A DNA stretch of 64,000 nucleotides from Clitoria ternatea (Eukaryota; Streptophyta; Magnoliopsida; Fabales; Fabaceae), in assembly GCA_037962975.1 (NCBI GenBank), contig CM075671.1, positions 41,440,501 through 41,504,500 of the forward strand, in the 5' to 3' direction. The notes under the pieces were generated by a model. That model worked only from the letters and a program-made list of their open reading frames with translations, was not told the DNA's origin and did not search any database. This document shows, in pieces, positions 22,959 to 35,721 of this stretch (position 1 is the stretch's first letter; each line of letters opens with the position of its first letter). The translations under genes were made by a program, and so were the position numbers.

Positions 22959-25900
22959 TGTGACACCCTTGGTTAACTAGGTCAGATTCCCTCACCGAAA
23001 CCTTCTACTTAACCAAGGAGTTACAACTATTTAAGAAAAAGTAGAATTTTTTGTTTTGTTCAGTGATTATCAAATCATAAATCAAAAACATAATGTACAT
23101 AGTTCAATTCTTCAAGGATGTAGCATATTCAGAAGAAAGGGGCACACAGGCACCCAACAAAACAACATTATATAACAATATTAACACAACAACTCTAACA
23201 TCGTTGCCTATGATGATTCTAAAGATAGAAGGTAAATCTCAGTCCTTGCATTAGCAACTCAACACCCACTATTGTAAGTACATGAGGTCTTGTCCACGTT
23301 CTCCCTGTCCTTCAGCTAATATACACATAAAAGAAAATAGACAAACAACACTAGAGGGGTGAGTGAAAACTCTTAACTCAAAAGATTCCCATGCAAGGGG
23401 CAAGCCACAACACATCACACATATTCACATCAAGTGTTAAAGAAGACATAACATGTTATCCTTACTCATTAACAGAAAGAAGATCAGGGATATAAGCATA
23501 CACAATCAACCACAACTTATAGCATACATCATAAGGGTTAGTCACACAACTATAATGATATGATGCATGTGTTAGGTTCATTATGGTTTATCTTAGTTAA
23601 GTCTCAACATGCAATGGAGCCCAGAATCTCATCACTATATCATCATCATCAATACCTCTCTACGGTACATTTATCGGGAGGAATACATCATCATCATCAT
23701 GCTAGAGCGATCGGAGCTCGCCAAGTTCTGACCATCAGCATCTGGGTATGAACGCTATCTTGTCCCAATCATCAATTATGGATCCATCTCAACATCATCG
23801 TTCTGATCACTACATCACATAAAACTGACACTCCATGATTCTTGAAACATTTACCTTGAGTCGAAGTGCACCGAGTTTGCAATAGACTGTCCGATCTTGG
23901 GCATGACTCCGAGCCATTGGATGCCCGCCCTAGTAATACTCCCAAGATTCATCTCTAGAATAGAGACACTGATGTTCTCCAATGTATCCATCACTGTGGC
24001 TCTAGATCCATCTCAACTCATCATTAACATCAAATCACATATACAGTATGCACCTACCATGTTTAAATCTTTTATTCTTTATAAGTCGAGTGTCCGACGA
24101 AACCTTCTACACCCAATGGCCTTGTCCTTAATGCGTTAAGAGTTAATCACATAAATTTTTAAGAACGAAACACCTCAGTCATATACGCCAATTCTCAAGC
24201 ATTGCCTAAATTTCACCTTAGGAATACTAAGGGCAAGGCTAAGTTAAAATAGGTTAAATATCCCATACTATTCCTTTTTGTACATGAAATTGCTTTTCTA
24301 GTGTTAACATCATGAGAAATTATAATACTTAAAAGAAAGTTACTTAGATCAAATAAAATCTTTTGGGCCATTAATAGGTGCCCCATGTTACATTTTCCTT
24401 ATCGCAGAGCGGTACCTCTTGTGGCCTAGAACTTAAAGGAAATTAATTCACCTTAAAATTTATTGTCAACAGATAAGTATAATTCATAGCTGAAGAAATT
24501 TGCCAGCTTTAAAAAATTTAAATCATAACAGAGAAATCCTTTACTCTCAATTTTAGCAAAAACTTATTTTCCATAGAACTTTCACCTGAAAAACATGATT
24601 TAAATAACTCCAAAGCCAAAACTAAAAACCTTTTGAAGTACTATTATAAAATAAAACCAAGTTCCTAGTTTGCCCAAAAATTCAGATTTCACAAAGTTCT
24701 CAATCACCACACCTTTGCTTTAAGACACACAACTTGGCAAATAAGGACAAGTACCACAATAGGCCATTATCACTCTTTTTCTTAAACCTGGGAAAAACTA
24801 CACATTAATTTCTCATTGGTATTAAATCAAGCAAACAACATCTTGCCCAAACATCTCACCTGAAAATCCACAATCCACAATTCATACATAATCAATCAAA
24901 GGTTCCCACTGACACCTAGACTTCCAATTTCTCTTCTCAAACAGTGAATCAAGATTACTTTCTCATTACATAATAAGTCCAAATAGTAACTATATGTTGG
25001 TTCTCAAAAAACATACAAGATTACCAATCAATTAAAAGACATTCTTACCAATTTCTTCATGCAACAATGGTTATCTCAAGAACTAGATTTCCAACTATGT
25101 CACTTTATAATTTTTTTAGAAAATCAAACAGCCATGATTTTAAAATTCAAACCCTATAAAAAATCAAGATTTTCATATACACTTTAAGGATTCAAGTCCT
25201 AAGGCCTAGAAAAACTTACGTAAGGCAAAAATGTATCATGTTTCATCAACATGCATCACTTCTAAACTATTAAACAAGGTTCAGCTAGCAAGTAACTCTA
25301 TGATCCATGGTTTCAAAAATTTTATTTTCACGCCAAAGTTATAATCAAGGGAAAATAAGACATGTACCCAATCACAGTTCAATTAGGCTTCCAAAGATCA
25401 AACTTTCAATGTAAACAACCATGTTTATGACCATCATAATCAAGAATTAATTGTAACAACACCTACACTCATGTAAACATTGCCTTAAACTCAGATTTTC
25501 ATGCTTAAAATCTTACTCAAAACTAAGAGAAATCACAACACACCACACGACCCAAGAGTAACAAGAGAAATCAAAATAGTTAACCAACACTACTTTAATG
25601 GCTTAAAATTTATTTTTTTGTATTCTTAAAGCTCATGATTTCAACTTAGAATGGAAGGAAACATCATCATCATTCACGGCCAAAAGGGAGTTCAAAAATA
25701 GAATTTATTACCTCCATTAAAACTATTTTCTTATGCTTTTTCTTATATGATTTAGCCTTTAAACACTTGTAACAAATTCTATTTTTAAAAGCCACAAGGT
25801 AAGGACCTTAGGATAGTTCTTACTAGCCCATGCATGCAATATCTTTGAGTAAAAGATGAGAGAGCACTCCCCTTACCTTATGGTAGCTTCACGGCCAAGA

Positions 25901-27346
25901 GGAGAGATAAGACTCCAAGCTTGTTGTTCCTTTGGCTTCATAGTCTATCATGCACAAAAGGAAAAGAATAGTGTTTGATTGAAGCTTAATATGATAGAAA
26001 CAAAGTGTCAAAAAGGAACAGTAGTATCGACTAGAGGAAGCTAAGAGAAATTATGGATTTTGTTGTAACATATAAGGAGAACTTAGGAGGGAGATGGAAG
26101 CATTGCCACGACCAATGGAGACATGAAAAATAGAGCATAATGACTTTCTCTCCAAGCTAAATAAAGGCTGAAGAGAGAGTGGAACTTGGTTCAATAAAGG
26201 CTGGATAGGTGGCACAAGCTGATTGGTCCAAATTTCAGTGGAATGATGAGGTGGCATGGTGGAATGAGTAGAAACTTGAGCAAAATTTTAGGTTATGTTT
26301 CGGTAATAATTTAGGAAAACACTCTACATAAAAGTTATAGATATGTATTTCCTCTTTGAAACAAGCTATAGCATGCAAAAATCTGATATTAGGAGTGAGA
26401 GATATGCCCTGATTACTAAAAGCTGTTCCAGGTGGTAACGAATTATGGATCAACACTCTTAGAAAAATTACTGGGAAAATGGGTAAGGAATTAGCTTTTG
26501 GACTTTTCATCAAAGTTGTATATATACAAGTCTAGAGATTATCAAAAAATGATCATTCAATTTTGAGGTCATACAAAAGAGAAAAGCTGAAAATACTAAA
26601 GAAGGGTCAAACTGAATCAGTGAATTTGTGAGTCAGTGTGTTATTTTAAAAACTGGGATTGAATAAGTAAGAACTAGGTTTTGTGATCAACATAAGAGTT
26701 GTAGAAAATTTTGGTATAAAAAAATTACGGACAAGAATCATTCAATTCCAGTAACTACAGAGATAGATAGGCCAAAAATAATAAGGGGTGTGCAGAAGCA
26801 AAACGAGTTATTAGATATAAATTCTTAAAATAAATTTTAGGGATCAAAGAATTAGGAATCAGACCTTGGGTACTTCACAAGAAATGTTGTAGGTTTCAAA
26901 ATGAACAATTAGAAATAAGAATGACTTAGATTCGGTACCTGTGGTATTGCTTGGTCAGAACCGGTGAAGCACACTTATACACAACACTATAAACAATTAT
27001 GGAATTTATGCTTGTTTTCTCTGTAGAGACCACCCTTGTACCTAAAACTTTATTAAGACCACTACCACTCCTTATTCCATCCCTTATTTAGGGTAAAATA
27101 ACCACTGAGTTTTGCACTGGACCATCAAAGCACGTTCAGACCAAACACACAACTTACTGCCTCGGTTACCACATATTATAACATTTTCTCTTGCAACTAA
27201 TTATTTTATCAAACAAGCTTCTAATACACATACACACATATCAAATAAACCTGGTCGAGGCCCAAATCATCATATCACAACATCACACATATAATTATCT
27301 ATTTTTTGGTCTGCCGACCAATCACAAGCAAATGAGGGGTGTTACA
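22959..27346 (-). mobile_element. 3' LTR of the chromovirus-like element (4.4 kb)
   Basis: On the minus strand it begins TGTAACACCCCTCATT at 27346, next to the PPT, and ends in GGGTGTCACA at 22959. Inside are CATCATCATC-type runs (about 23640-23700). Unlike solo LTRs 1 and 2, I see no CGCTNNAGCG array in it. The partner LTR is not present, so the length rests on the termini. Confidence 0.75.
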
Positions 27347-27362
27347 CTATCCCCTCCTTTTT
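27347..27362 (-). other. Polypurine tract of the chromovirus-like element
   Basis: On the minus strand AAAAAGGAGGGGATAG directly precedes the LTR start. Confidence 0.75.
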
Positions 27363-27830
27363 GGGAATTTCATCCTCAAAATTCTACCTAGCATCAGAAA
27401 CAAACAAATGAGGATAAAGCACTTGCATCTTTTCCTCAAGCTCCCATGTAGCATCACCTTTATTTGTTGGACTCCAAATTACCTTTACTAAAGATATCTT
27501 TTTTCTTTTGAGCTGTTTTAGATGTCTGTCTGTAATCTTCACCGGTACTACCTCATAGGTAAAATTTTCTTTCAAGGAAAACTAATCATGACTCAAGACA
27601 TGCTCAAGACTCGGTACATACTTACGGAGTTGAGAAACATGGAAAACATTATAGAGATTAGCCAATTCAAGAGGTAGAGCTATCCGATAAGCGTTTGATC
27701 TGATCCTTTCAATGATTTGATACGGTTCCACAAACTTAAGACTAAGCTTCTTAGTATTTAACGCTTTTCCCACTCCTCTCACTAGGATGATCCTTTGGAA
27801 AACATGATTTCCTTTAAACTTGAACAACTT
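27363..27830 (-). pseudogene. Integrase C-terminus and chromodomain
   Basis: The integrase C-terminal domain (27582-27827) contains LSLKFVEPYQIIERI and NVFHVSQLRKY, both typical of gypsy integrases. After an in-frame stop the chromodomain (27384-27575) follows, with the aromatic and charged pattern VKVIWSPTNKGDATWELE. A further stop separates it from the terminal NFEDEIPKKEG, which abuts the PPT. In active relatives the chromodomain directs insertion to particular chromatin. This copy has at least two stops across the region. Confidence 0.85.
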
Positions 27831-28792
27831 TTGTCGTTTATCATAGTAGCTCTTATGGTGATCTTAGGATGTCTTTATAGTGACTTGTATTTCCTTGATT
27901 CCTTCTATGGTCTTTCGGATGGCTTTCGGTCCAACAATAGCTTTCTTACCTGTCTTGAACCATCATAAGGGCGTTTAACACTTTCCCATATACAAAGCCT
28001 CGTAGGGTGCCATTCCAATACTGGCATGATATTTGTTGCTACAAGAGAATTCTATTAGAAGTAGATAGTCATGCCAACTTCCTCCATATTCAAGCGTACA
28101 GATTCATAGAAAATCTTCCAAGGTTCTGATCGTTCACTCAGATTGAGCATTAGTATAAGGGTGACATATTGAACTTAGCTTCAATCGCGTGTCCAAAGCT
28201 TGTTGCAGACTCTCCCAGAAATGTGATGTAAAATGAGGATCTCGGTTAGACACAATTGCATACGATACTCCATGTAGCCTTACAATCTCTCTGATGTATA
28301 TTTGAGTGAGCTTTTCCAAGGAATACTTGATACTGACTGGAATGAAGTACGTAATCTTCATGAGTCGATCCACCACTACCCAGCTTGCATCACATTATAT
28401 TGGGGTTTTTGGGAAACCAGATACAAAATCCATGATGATCTCATCCCATTTCCATTCGAGGATCTCTAAAGGTTGAAAAGCTTCATAGGGTTATTGTTGC
28501 TCTGCTTTTGCCTTCTAACAACCAAGCACTTAGCCACATACTCAATAATGTCTCTCCTCATTCCTAGCCATAAAAACACTTTCTTCAGATCTTGGTACAT
28601 CTTAGTCAATCTTGGATGCATGCTATACTTGCTTTTGTGGGTTTATCTAGAATAGATATTCTTAACTTAGTAATTTAAATATACACAGCCTGCCTTGGTA
28701 TCTAACCACTCATTGTTCATCTTTAACAAGCTCCTTTGTCTTTGCTTTTTCCAATTGTTCCTGCAAGGCTCCATCTGCTTCTTGTGCTTTTT
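27831..28792 (-). pseudogene. Integrase zinc-finger region and catalytic core, broken
   Basis: The core is clearest at 28134-28376: VDRLMKITYFIPV, IVRLHGVSYAIVSNRDPHF and SLQQALDT. The family motif at the second catalytic Asp is SDRD; here it is SNRD, so the catalytic Asp is replaced by Asn. A stop follows NAQSE. The flanks (27831-28130 and 28377-28792) still align in broken frames. No working integrase is possible from this copy. Confidence 0.75.
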
Positions 28793-29173
28793 TTACTTAA
28801 ATTCATTGGTGACTTTCAACATTCCCACCATTAAGCTTCCTATCTTGGCTGTCACAACAAGATTCAAATCATGAAATTGTTCTACCAACTCCAACTCTTT
28901 GGTCATCATGTACGATAAATACAATGATTTCCTACTGAAAGCATCTATTACTACGTTCACCTTTCCAAGATGATATTGGAGTTTGAAGTGGTGGTCCTTG
29001 ATAAACTCCATCCATATTCGCTGTCTCATATTGAGCTCCTTCTGGTTGAAGAGATACTTTAGACTCTTATGATCGCTAAAGACTTTAAATCTCGTACCAT
29101 ACAGGTAATGCCTCCAAATCTTCAAAGCAAAAACAACTGTAGCTAGCTCTAGATCATGCGTTGGATAGTTCAC
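28793..29173 (-). pseudogene. RNase H domain of the chromovirus-like element
   Basis: About 126 residues are open. The blocks NYPTHDLELATVVFALKIWR, VFSDHKSLKYLF, KELNMRQRIW and AFSRKSL are standard for the Ty3/gypsy RNase H. An acidic residue in SDHKS and the conserved His-rich stretch are kept. The frame breaks at both ends. Confidence 0.9.
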
Positions 29174-30255
29174 CTAATGAGTTCTCAATTGACATGATGC
29201 ATATGCCACAACTTTTCCTTCTTGCATCAAAACACATCCTAGCCCTTATCCTAATGCATCATAGTATACTTCATATGACTTGACAGGATCAGATAGAATC
29301 AACATTAGAGCACTGGTAAGCCTCCTTCTAAGCTTTAGAAAACTATTTTCATATTTGTTATTCCATATAAAAGGTTGATTCTTATGAGTCAACTTGGTCA
29401 ACGGTACAACTATTCGGGAGAAATTCTCAATGATCCTATGGTAATAAATAGCAAGACCTAAGAAACTACAGATTTCTGTCACGTTTTTTGGCCTTTCCCA
29501 CTTTAGCACTGTTTTTATCTTGGTGGGATCCACAACTATTCCTTCTTTAGAGATGATGTGTCCCAGAAATTGTATCTCTGGTAGCCAAAACTCATACTTT
29601 GATAGCTTTGCGTATAACTTCCTTGCACGTAGCGTGTTTAGAACAATCTTGATATGCTCCTTATTACTCTAGAAATACACTAAAATATCATCGATAAACA
29701 TGACCACGAACTTATCGAGATACAGATGGAAGATGCAATTCATGTAATCCATGAAAACAATAGTGCATTTGTGACTCTAAATGGCATAACAAGATACTTA
29801 TAATGACCATAACGAGTTCAAAATACAGTCTTGGGGATATCTTCTTTCTTCATATGTATCTGATGGTAGCCAGATCTCAAGTTGATCTTAGAGAAATAAC
29901 TACTCCTTGCTATTGATCCATTATTTTGTCGATTCTCAAAAGCGGATATCAATTCTTGATTGTGACTTTGTTCAACTGACAATAGTTAGCATACAAACTT
30001 ATACTACCGTCTTTCTTCTTTACTAACAACACCGGTGTTCCTCACGGTGAAGCATTAGGTCAAATCATCACTTTCTCCAGAAATTCTTCTATCTATTTTT
30101 TAAGCTCATCCAGTTCTCCAAGTGACATCCGATATGGAGTAATAGTTATCGGTCTAGTTCCAGGTAAAATCTCTAAGCCAAACTCTATATCTCACTCTGG
30201 TGGTACTCCAGGTATATCTTCTGAAAAAAACCTTAAGAAATTCCTAAACAATCAG
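29174..30255 (-). pseudogene. Reverse transcriptase of the chromovirus-like element
   Basis: The thumb/connection part is open at 29246-29533 (MDPTKIKTVLKWERPKN, SFLGLAIYYHRII). Upstream, in broken frames, the palm with the polymerase box FIDDILVYF is at about 29676-29702, and an APVLLV-like block is near 30020-30060. The RT is cut at 30255 by copia B and its 5' continuation is at 49932. Stops are frequent. Confidence 0.85.
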
Positions 30256-30509
30256 TGTATTTGTATGTTGTTAACAGGTTTTTGATAATGACAAAGGCAC
30301 AAGCATTACAAGATCTTCATGAATCAAAAACAAATGAAACAATCAAAGTTGATATATAAAACCAAGAAACTCAAGAAATCATGAAGAAAACATTTCAACA
30401 AGGTTAAGAAATCAAGAAACTAATGCACAAAGACAAAGGAAAGCAACCATGGATCATAACACATCAAGGAAAGATCATCAGGCATGGAAAAACATCAAAA
30501 TGCAATGTC

Positions 30510-30755
30510 TGAATTGATTCACGCACGAATGAATCGATTCACAGCCTTGGAAGTCACCAAAATTGAAAACAACATGTCATGAATCGATTCACCATTACTC
30601 TGAATCGATTCACAAGAAGATACAAGCCCAGGAACACCAAACAGAAATGCCTGAATCGATTCAACAAGGCCTGAATCGATTCATACGAATCTGGAACTCT
30701 AAAATGCACAAATCAGAATGCCCTGAATCGATTCAAGAATCTATGAATCGATTCG
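30510..30755 (+). repeat. Phased array of TGAATCGATTCA palindromes, copia B 5' LTR
   Basis: Eight copies start at 30510, 30530, 30580, 30601, 30652, 30672, 30724 and 30744. Six are perfect 12-mers and two have one change. Spacings are 20, 50, 21, 51, 20, 52 and 20 bp, that is four doublets with a 70-72-bp period. The sequences between copies are dissimilar. Confidence 0.95.
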
Positions 30756-30881
30756 AGAAGTGGGAAACACCACTAAAAAGACAGATTTAAGTGGGAACCA
30801 ACCACCCAAAACCTAAAATACGTAAAGACAAGCTGGAACCACTACTTGCAACGGCTAGAAGGACTTTGAAGCTACACCAAG

Positions 30882-30892
30882 GCTCTATAAAT
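30882..30892 (+). promoter_or_regulatory. TATA box of copia B LTR promoter
   Basis: CTCTATAAATG is kept in both LTRs (second copy near 49152-49162). It is downstream of the palindrome array and upstream of a leader rich in AAGAAGCAAGAGAC-like sequence. Confidence 0.7.
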
Positions 30893-31658
30893 GCAAGGGA
30901 AACACAAGCACAAGAATAAGAAGCAAGAGACAATCAATTCTTCATTCCCTCCTTGTTCTTAGTGAGTTTATATCTTTGTATTTTCTGAAAGTTGAGATTT
31001 AACTTGTATATCCTCTCTTGTTGAGAGCTAGAAATTTGAGAGAGCATTCACCTGTACATCTACTTTATTTAGAGAGTTCATATCTTGTAAACACCACCAA
31101 ACACAAAGGCTTATTCATTCTAGGTTGAGTGGTCACAAAGGTTGGGGTTCAACCTTTGGGTATTGAGAGTTTGAGAGATTGGGTGGGTTACCCTTGTGCT
31201 AGTGAGGATTGAGTTCTTGAGTGTGGGACACTAGGAAGCTGCAATTGCTCATAGCTTGTAATCTCTAAACTTCAATAGTGGAAATCCTTCAAGTGGGTTG
31301 CTTGAAGGCGAGATGTACACCGGGGTTGGTGGAACTCGTTAAATTGGTTTGCAAGCTCTTCTCCCTTACTCTTTTACATTCATATACTGCACTTTACTGA
31401 TTTGTATTGGTTGATTATGATTTACATACTTAAGCTTGCTTGAATTAGTTAACTTTGAATATTGCACACCAAGTGTTTGACATATTGTCTCATCCATATA
31501 CATCTCTTGTTTTGCATCATCTCTTGCATTAAACTTGATTTCACCTGCATAATCTTTAAACTTGTTATAAAAGAATCAAGTTCAAAGACATTCCAAGCAA
31601 AGTTTTAAAAACTCAATTCACCCCCCCTTTTGAGTATTGAGGCCACTTGAATAACAAG

Positions 31659-31670
31659 TGGTATCAGAGC
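31659..31670 (+). other. Primer-binding site of copia B (initiator tRNA-Met)
   Basis: TGGTATCAGAGC, two bases after the LTR end, is complementary to the 3' end of plant initiator tRNA-Met, the standard Ty1/copia primer. Confidence 0.95.
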
Positions 31671-31712
31671 TTGACTCTTGGTAGATCAAGCTTAACAGCT
31701 TCAAGAGATAAG

Positions 31713-33286
31713 ATGGCCTCAAGTTCTCTAAACCTTTTTCCCGAGGGTGGGGTCACAAATAGACCTCCCACTTTCAATGGGGAAGGATATGCGCTTTGGA
31801 AAGAAAGAATGAAAATCTTTATTCAATCCATTGATCTAAGAGTTTTGAATGCCTTTGAAAATGGTCCATATATACCCATGTATACTATTAATGGCAAGAA
31901 TGTTGAGAAACCTATGGATGAGTGGACTAATGATGAAGAAAAGAAAGTTCAATACAACTATAAGGCTAAAAACCTCATTCTCTTGCTTTAGGACCCAATG
32001 AATTCTTTAGAGTAATGACTTGTCAAACGGCTAAGGAAATGTGGGATACTTTACAAGTAACCCATGAAGGTACTAGTGATGTAAAAGACTCCAAGATTAG
32101 TACCTTAACCAGTCAATATGAGAGTTTTAGGATAAAATTTGGAGAAACCATTGTAGAAATGCAAAAGAGATTTACACTTATAATAAATCACCTTATTACT
32201 CTTGGAAAAGTATATACTAACAAAGAGCTTGTTCATAAAGTTTTGAAAAGTCTTAGCAGGGAATGACAACCTCTTGTTACTGCCATCAAACAATCCCTAA
32301 GTATCAACAAGATGTCTCTTGCCACACTCTTTGGAAAGCTTCAAGAGCAAGAGCAAGAACTAAGGAATTTAAAGCAAGCGGAGGAAGAAGAAAAATCCTC
32401 CAAGAAGAAAGGCTTAGCTCTCAAGGCCACTTCTACACATGAAGAAGAATCATGCAGTGACCTTGACGAAGAAGAAGAATTTGGTTTGTTTATGAAGAGA
32501 TTTGGAAAGTTCATGAAAAACAAAAGATTCCAAAAGAACTTCAAACCCCAAGGTAAGAAACCAATTTCTAATGAATCCTCTTCTTCACCAAGTTATTTCG
32601 AATGTGGCAAGGAAGGGCACATCAAGGCGGATTGCCCAAACCTTAAGAAGAAGAACAAGGAGAAAAGAGGAAGAAGAAGAGCCTACATTGCTTGGGATGA
32701 AAATGATGTGAGTAGCTCCGATGAGTCCGAGAGTGAAGAAGCAAATCTGTGCTTAATGGCAAATCATCAAGAAGACGAAAATGAGGTAAGCTTAGACAAG
32801 AATGAATTACTAGATGCATTTGAAGAATTGTATGATAAATTTGTTAAGCTCTCTAGTAAGTTTAAAGTATCTAGAAAAACCATTAACACGCTTGAGATGG
32901 ATCTTATAGAAGTTTGTAAAGAAAATAAATGTTTGAAAGATAAATTAGAAAATGATCAAGCATGCTCTAGGACAAAACAATGTGAATACTTTAATAAATG
33001 TGTTGATCTAGAAAAGAAAGTCTTAGATTTAAATAAAACATTAGAAAAATTTACAAAAGGTAGAGATAACTTAAATATATTACTTGGAAACCAAAGATGT
33101 ATGTTTGATAAAACCGGTTTAGGATACAACTCTACCATAAAGGAAAAACACTACAAAAACTTCTTTGTACCACCTAGGAGATCATCATCACCTTTCATGA
33201 GATGCAATCATTATGGTTTTAAAGGTCATAACTCTTCAAATTGTAATGTTAGAAAATTAGGACCAAAGGTTATTAGAAAGGTGTAG
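31713..33286 (+). pseudogene. Copia B gag, broken
   Basis: The natural ATG is at 31713 (MASSSLNLFPEGG). The N-terminal part reads RPPTFNGEGYALWKERM, the usual opening of copia gag. A frameshift near 31990 and a stop near 32264 split the UBN2 domain. From 32312 a 324-residue frame is open: Glu/Lys-rich coiled-coil, zinc knuckle at about 32594-32635, Ser/Asp/Glu-rich region, a second long coiled coil and a C-terminal CNHYGFKGHNSSNC that resembles another knuckle. In the first knuckle the first Cys is Tyr (YFECGKEGHIKADC), a one-base change that should weaken RNA binding. The stop is at 33284-33286. Confidence 0.85.
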
Positions 33287-33368
33287 GTTCCCAAAGGGAC
33301 ATTACCACAAACTAACCGAAATGGACCCAACATAAAATGTATACCTAGTTCTCTAAACTAATCTTGTT

Positions 33369-35144
33369 TTGTAGGTATGCTTCAAGGCAAGCAACACCCA
33401 TTGGTATTTGGATAGTGGGTGTTCAAAGCATATGATGGGAGACATAAGCAAATTCACATCATTCACTCCCAAAAGGAAAGGAAGTGTCACCTATGGAGAT
33501 AACACCAAAGGAAAATTTCTAGGCATTGGAAACATTGGTAAGAATTCTTCTACTTCTATTAGTGATGTATTGTATGTTGAAGGCCTCAAACACAATTTAC
33601 TTAGCATTAGTCAATTATGTGACAAAGGATATAGAATTTTGTTTGAATCAAATTGTTGCATAATTGAACATAAGATTAATAAGGAAATCAAGTTTGTAGG
33701 TCAAAGAATTGATAATATTTACATGATTGATATGGATAGTTTGTCCTCAAATGATGTACAATGCTTCATGACTAGAGAGGATGAAACTTTGCTATGGCAT
33801 AGAAGAATAGCTCATATACATGTAGACCATTTGAATAAACTTGTTTCTAAAGAATTAGTAATTGGTTTACCAAAGCTTAAATTTGAAAACAAATTTTGTG
33901 ATACATATCAAAAGGGAAAACAAGTAAAGGCATCCTTTCAAGCTAAAAATATTGTTTCCACACAAAGGCCTTTACAACTTTTACACATGGATCTATTTGG
34001 ACCCTCCAAAATCAAGAGCTTTGGCGGTAATTCAAGATATACATGGACCTCGTTTCTTGCTCATAAAAATGAAGCATATCATGCATTCAAGAAACTTGCT
34101 AAGATTATCCAAAATGAGCAAATTCAAAAATCGCATCCATTAGAACTGATCATGGGGGAGAATTTGAAAATCAATCTTTTGAAAATTTTTGCGAAAAACA
34201 TGGTATCAATCACAATTTTTCAGCTCCTAGAACTCCACAACAAAATGGAGTAGTTGAGAGGAAAAATAGATCCTTAGTAGAGCTTGCTAGAACCATGTTA
34301 AATGAAAATAACATTGCGAAACATTTTTGGGCCGATGCGGTAAATACCGCTTGTCATGTTATGAATAAATGTTTAATATGGCCTATCTTAAAGAAAACCC
34401 CCTATGAACTCTACAAGGGAAGAAAACCCAACATTTCATATTTTTATATTTTTGGATGTAAATGCTTTGTGCTCAATAATGGAAAGGATAATCTAGGAAA
34501 ATTTGATGCTAAAGCTGATGAGGCAATCTTCCTAGGATATTCACAATCTAGTAAATCTTATCGAATCTTTAACAAGCAAACAAACACTATTGAGGAGTCT
34601 ATTCATGTAAAATTTGATGAGACTAGCCTTAACTCCCCGAGAAAGGAAGATGTTGTTGATCTTGCAGGAACATTCCAAGAAATGAATTTGAATGAAAAAG
34701 AAGAAGTCAACAATGAAGGAGAAACAACACAACATGAGGAGCCACAACAATGGATCACCTTGAAGGATCATCCCTTGGACAAAGTCATAGGTGAAATGAC
34801 TAAAGGAGTAACTACTCGAAGCGCCATTAGGAATGCATGTAATCATTTAGCCTTTGTATCACAAATAGAACCCAAATGCATTGATGAAGCTATTATTGAT
34901 GAACATTGGATGTTGGCCATGCAAGAAGAATTGAATCAATTTGAAAGAAATAAAGTTTGGGAACTTGTGCCAAAACCCAATGATCACCAAATAATAGGAA
35001 CAAAATGGGTGTTTAGGAATAAACTAGATGAAAACGGTATAATTACTAGGAATAAGGCTAGGCTAGTAGCTAAGGGTTACAATCAAGAAGAAGGCAATGA
35101 TTATGAAGAGACGTATGCTCCCGTAGCTAGGCAAGAAGCCATTA
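33369..35144 (+). pseudogene. Copia B protease, integrase and start of RT, broken
   Basis: Protease has an intact active site, WYLDSGCSKHMMG (near 33400). Integrase follows with HRRIAHIH, then LLHMDLFGP (first catalytic Asp). The core has lost about ten residues after SFGGN. A frameshift near 34140 hides the second Asp block, and the third block is legible in another frame with its Glu kept (VVERKNR, about 34250). From 34295 the frame is open for 284 residues: FWADAVNTACH, GKFDAKADEAIFLGY, then RT start ELNQFERNKVWELV and GTKWVFRNKLDE. It ends where the LARD inserted. Confidence 0.9.
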
Positions 35145-35721
35145 TGTAACACCCTAAATTTTTACAAATAGTAATCCCAAAACAACGAGGAAATTTTTCA
35201 CAAAAGCAGCCATGAATCATTTAACACAGAAGGGAAGAAGAAGGCGAGGGAAGTAGAAGAGCATTCACACGCATATGACAAGCAACAGGGGAATTAGGAC
35301 TGAGACCGGTCTATTCGGTTCGGTGTGACGCTCCAGCGTCTGGGCGGATTCCAGGACGGAAGGTGACTCACTCATCCGTTGTCCAACACCGCCTGAACGA
35401 TGCCACAACGGATGGAAACTCCTCAAGCAAACCTCACATCAGCGTCCACTCACTCTCACAGGACAAACCTTTCCACGAGGGAACTACTGGGCGCTCAGCA
35501 TAAGGGAACAGGTGAGGGAAGGAGAAGGGAGATGCACATATGTAGTAGTAGTTTGTGGAGGAAAGGGGGCCTGGACTCATTCCGCCCAATTCAACTAGGT
35601 ATGACACGTCTGGGCGGACTCAACCACAACGCCCAAGTAGGGGTCAACACCGTTGTCTGGGACGCATTAACGTAACAACGGAGGGGAAGGGTATTTGGGC
35701 GGTGTTCCATACTAACACCTA

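Larger units (their letters stand above)
30256..31656 (+). mobile_element. 5' LTR of copia B (1401 bp)
   Basis: TATA box CTCTATAAATG at about 30882-30892 is followed by a leader with GAGACAATCAATTC. The palindrome array (30510-30755) ends about 125 bp upstream of the TATA box. The LTR ends GAATAACA and is followed by the PBS. Confidence 0.95.

Noticed and set aside
30510..30755. Regularly spaced short repeats resembling a CRISPR array
   Set aside because: The DNA is eukaryotic, the repeat is only 12 bp and palindromic, the spacing alternates 20/50, and it lies in an LTR promoter.
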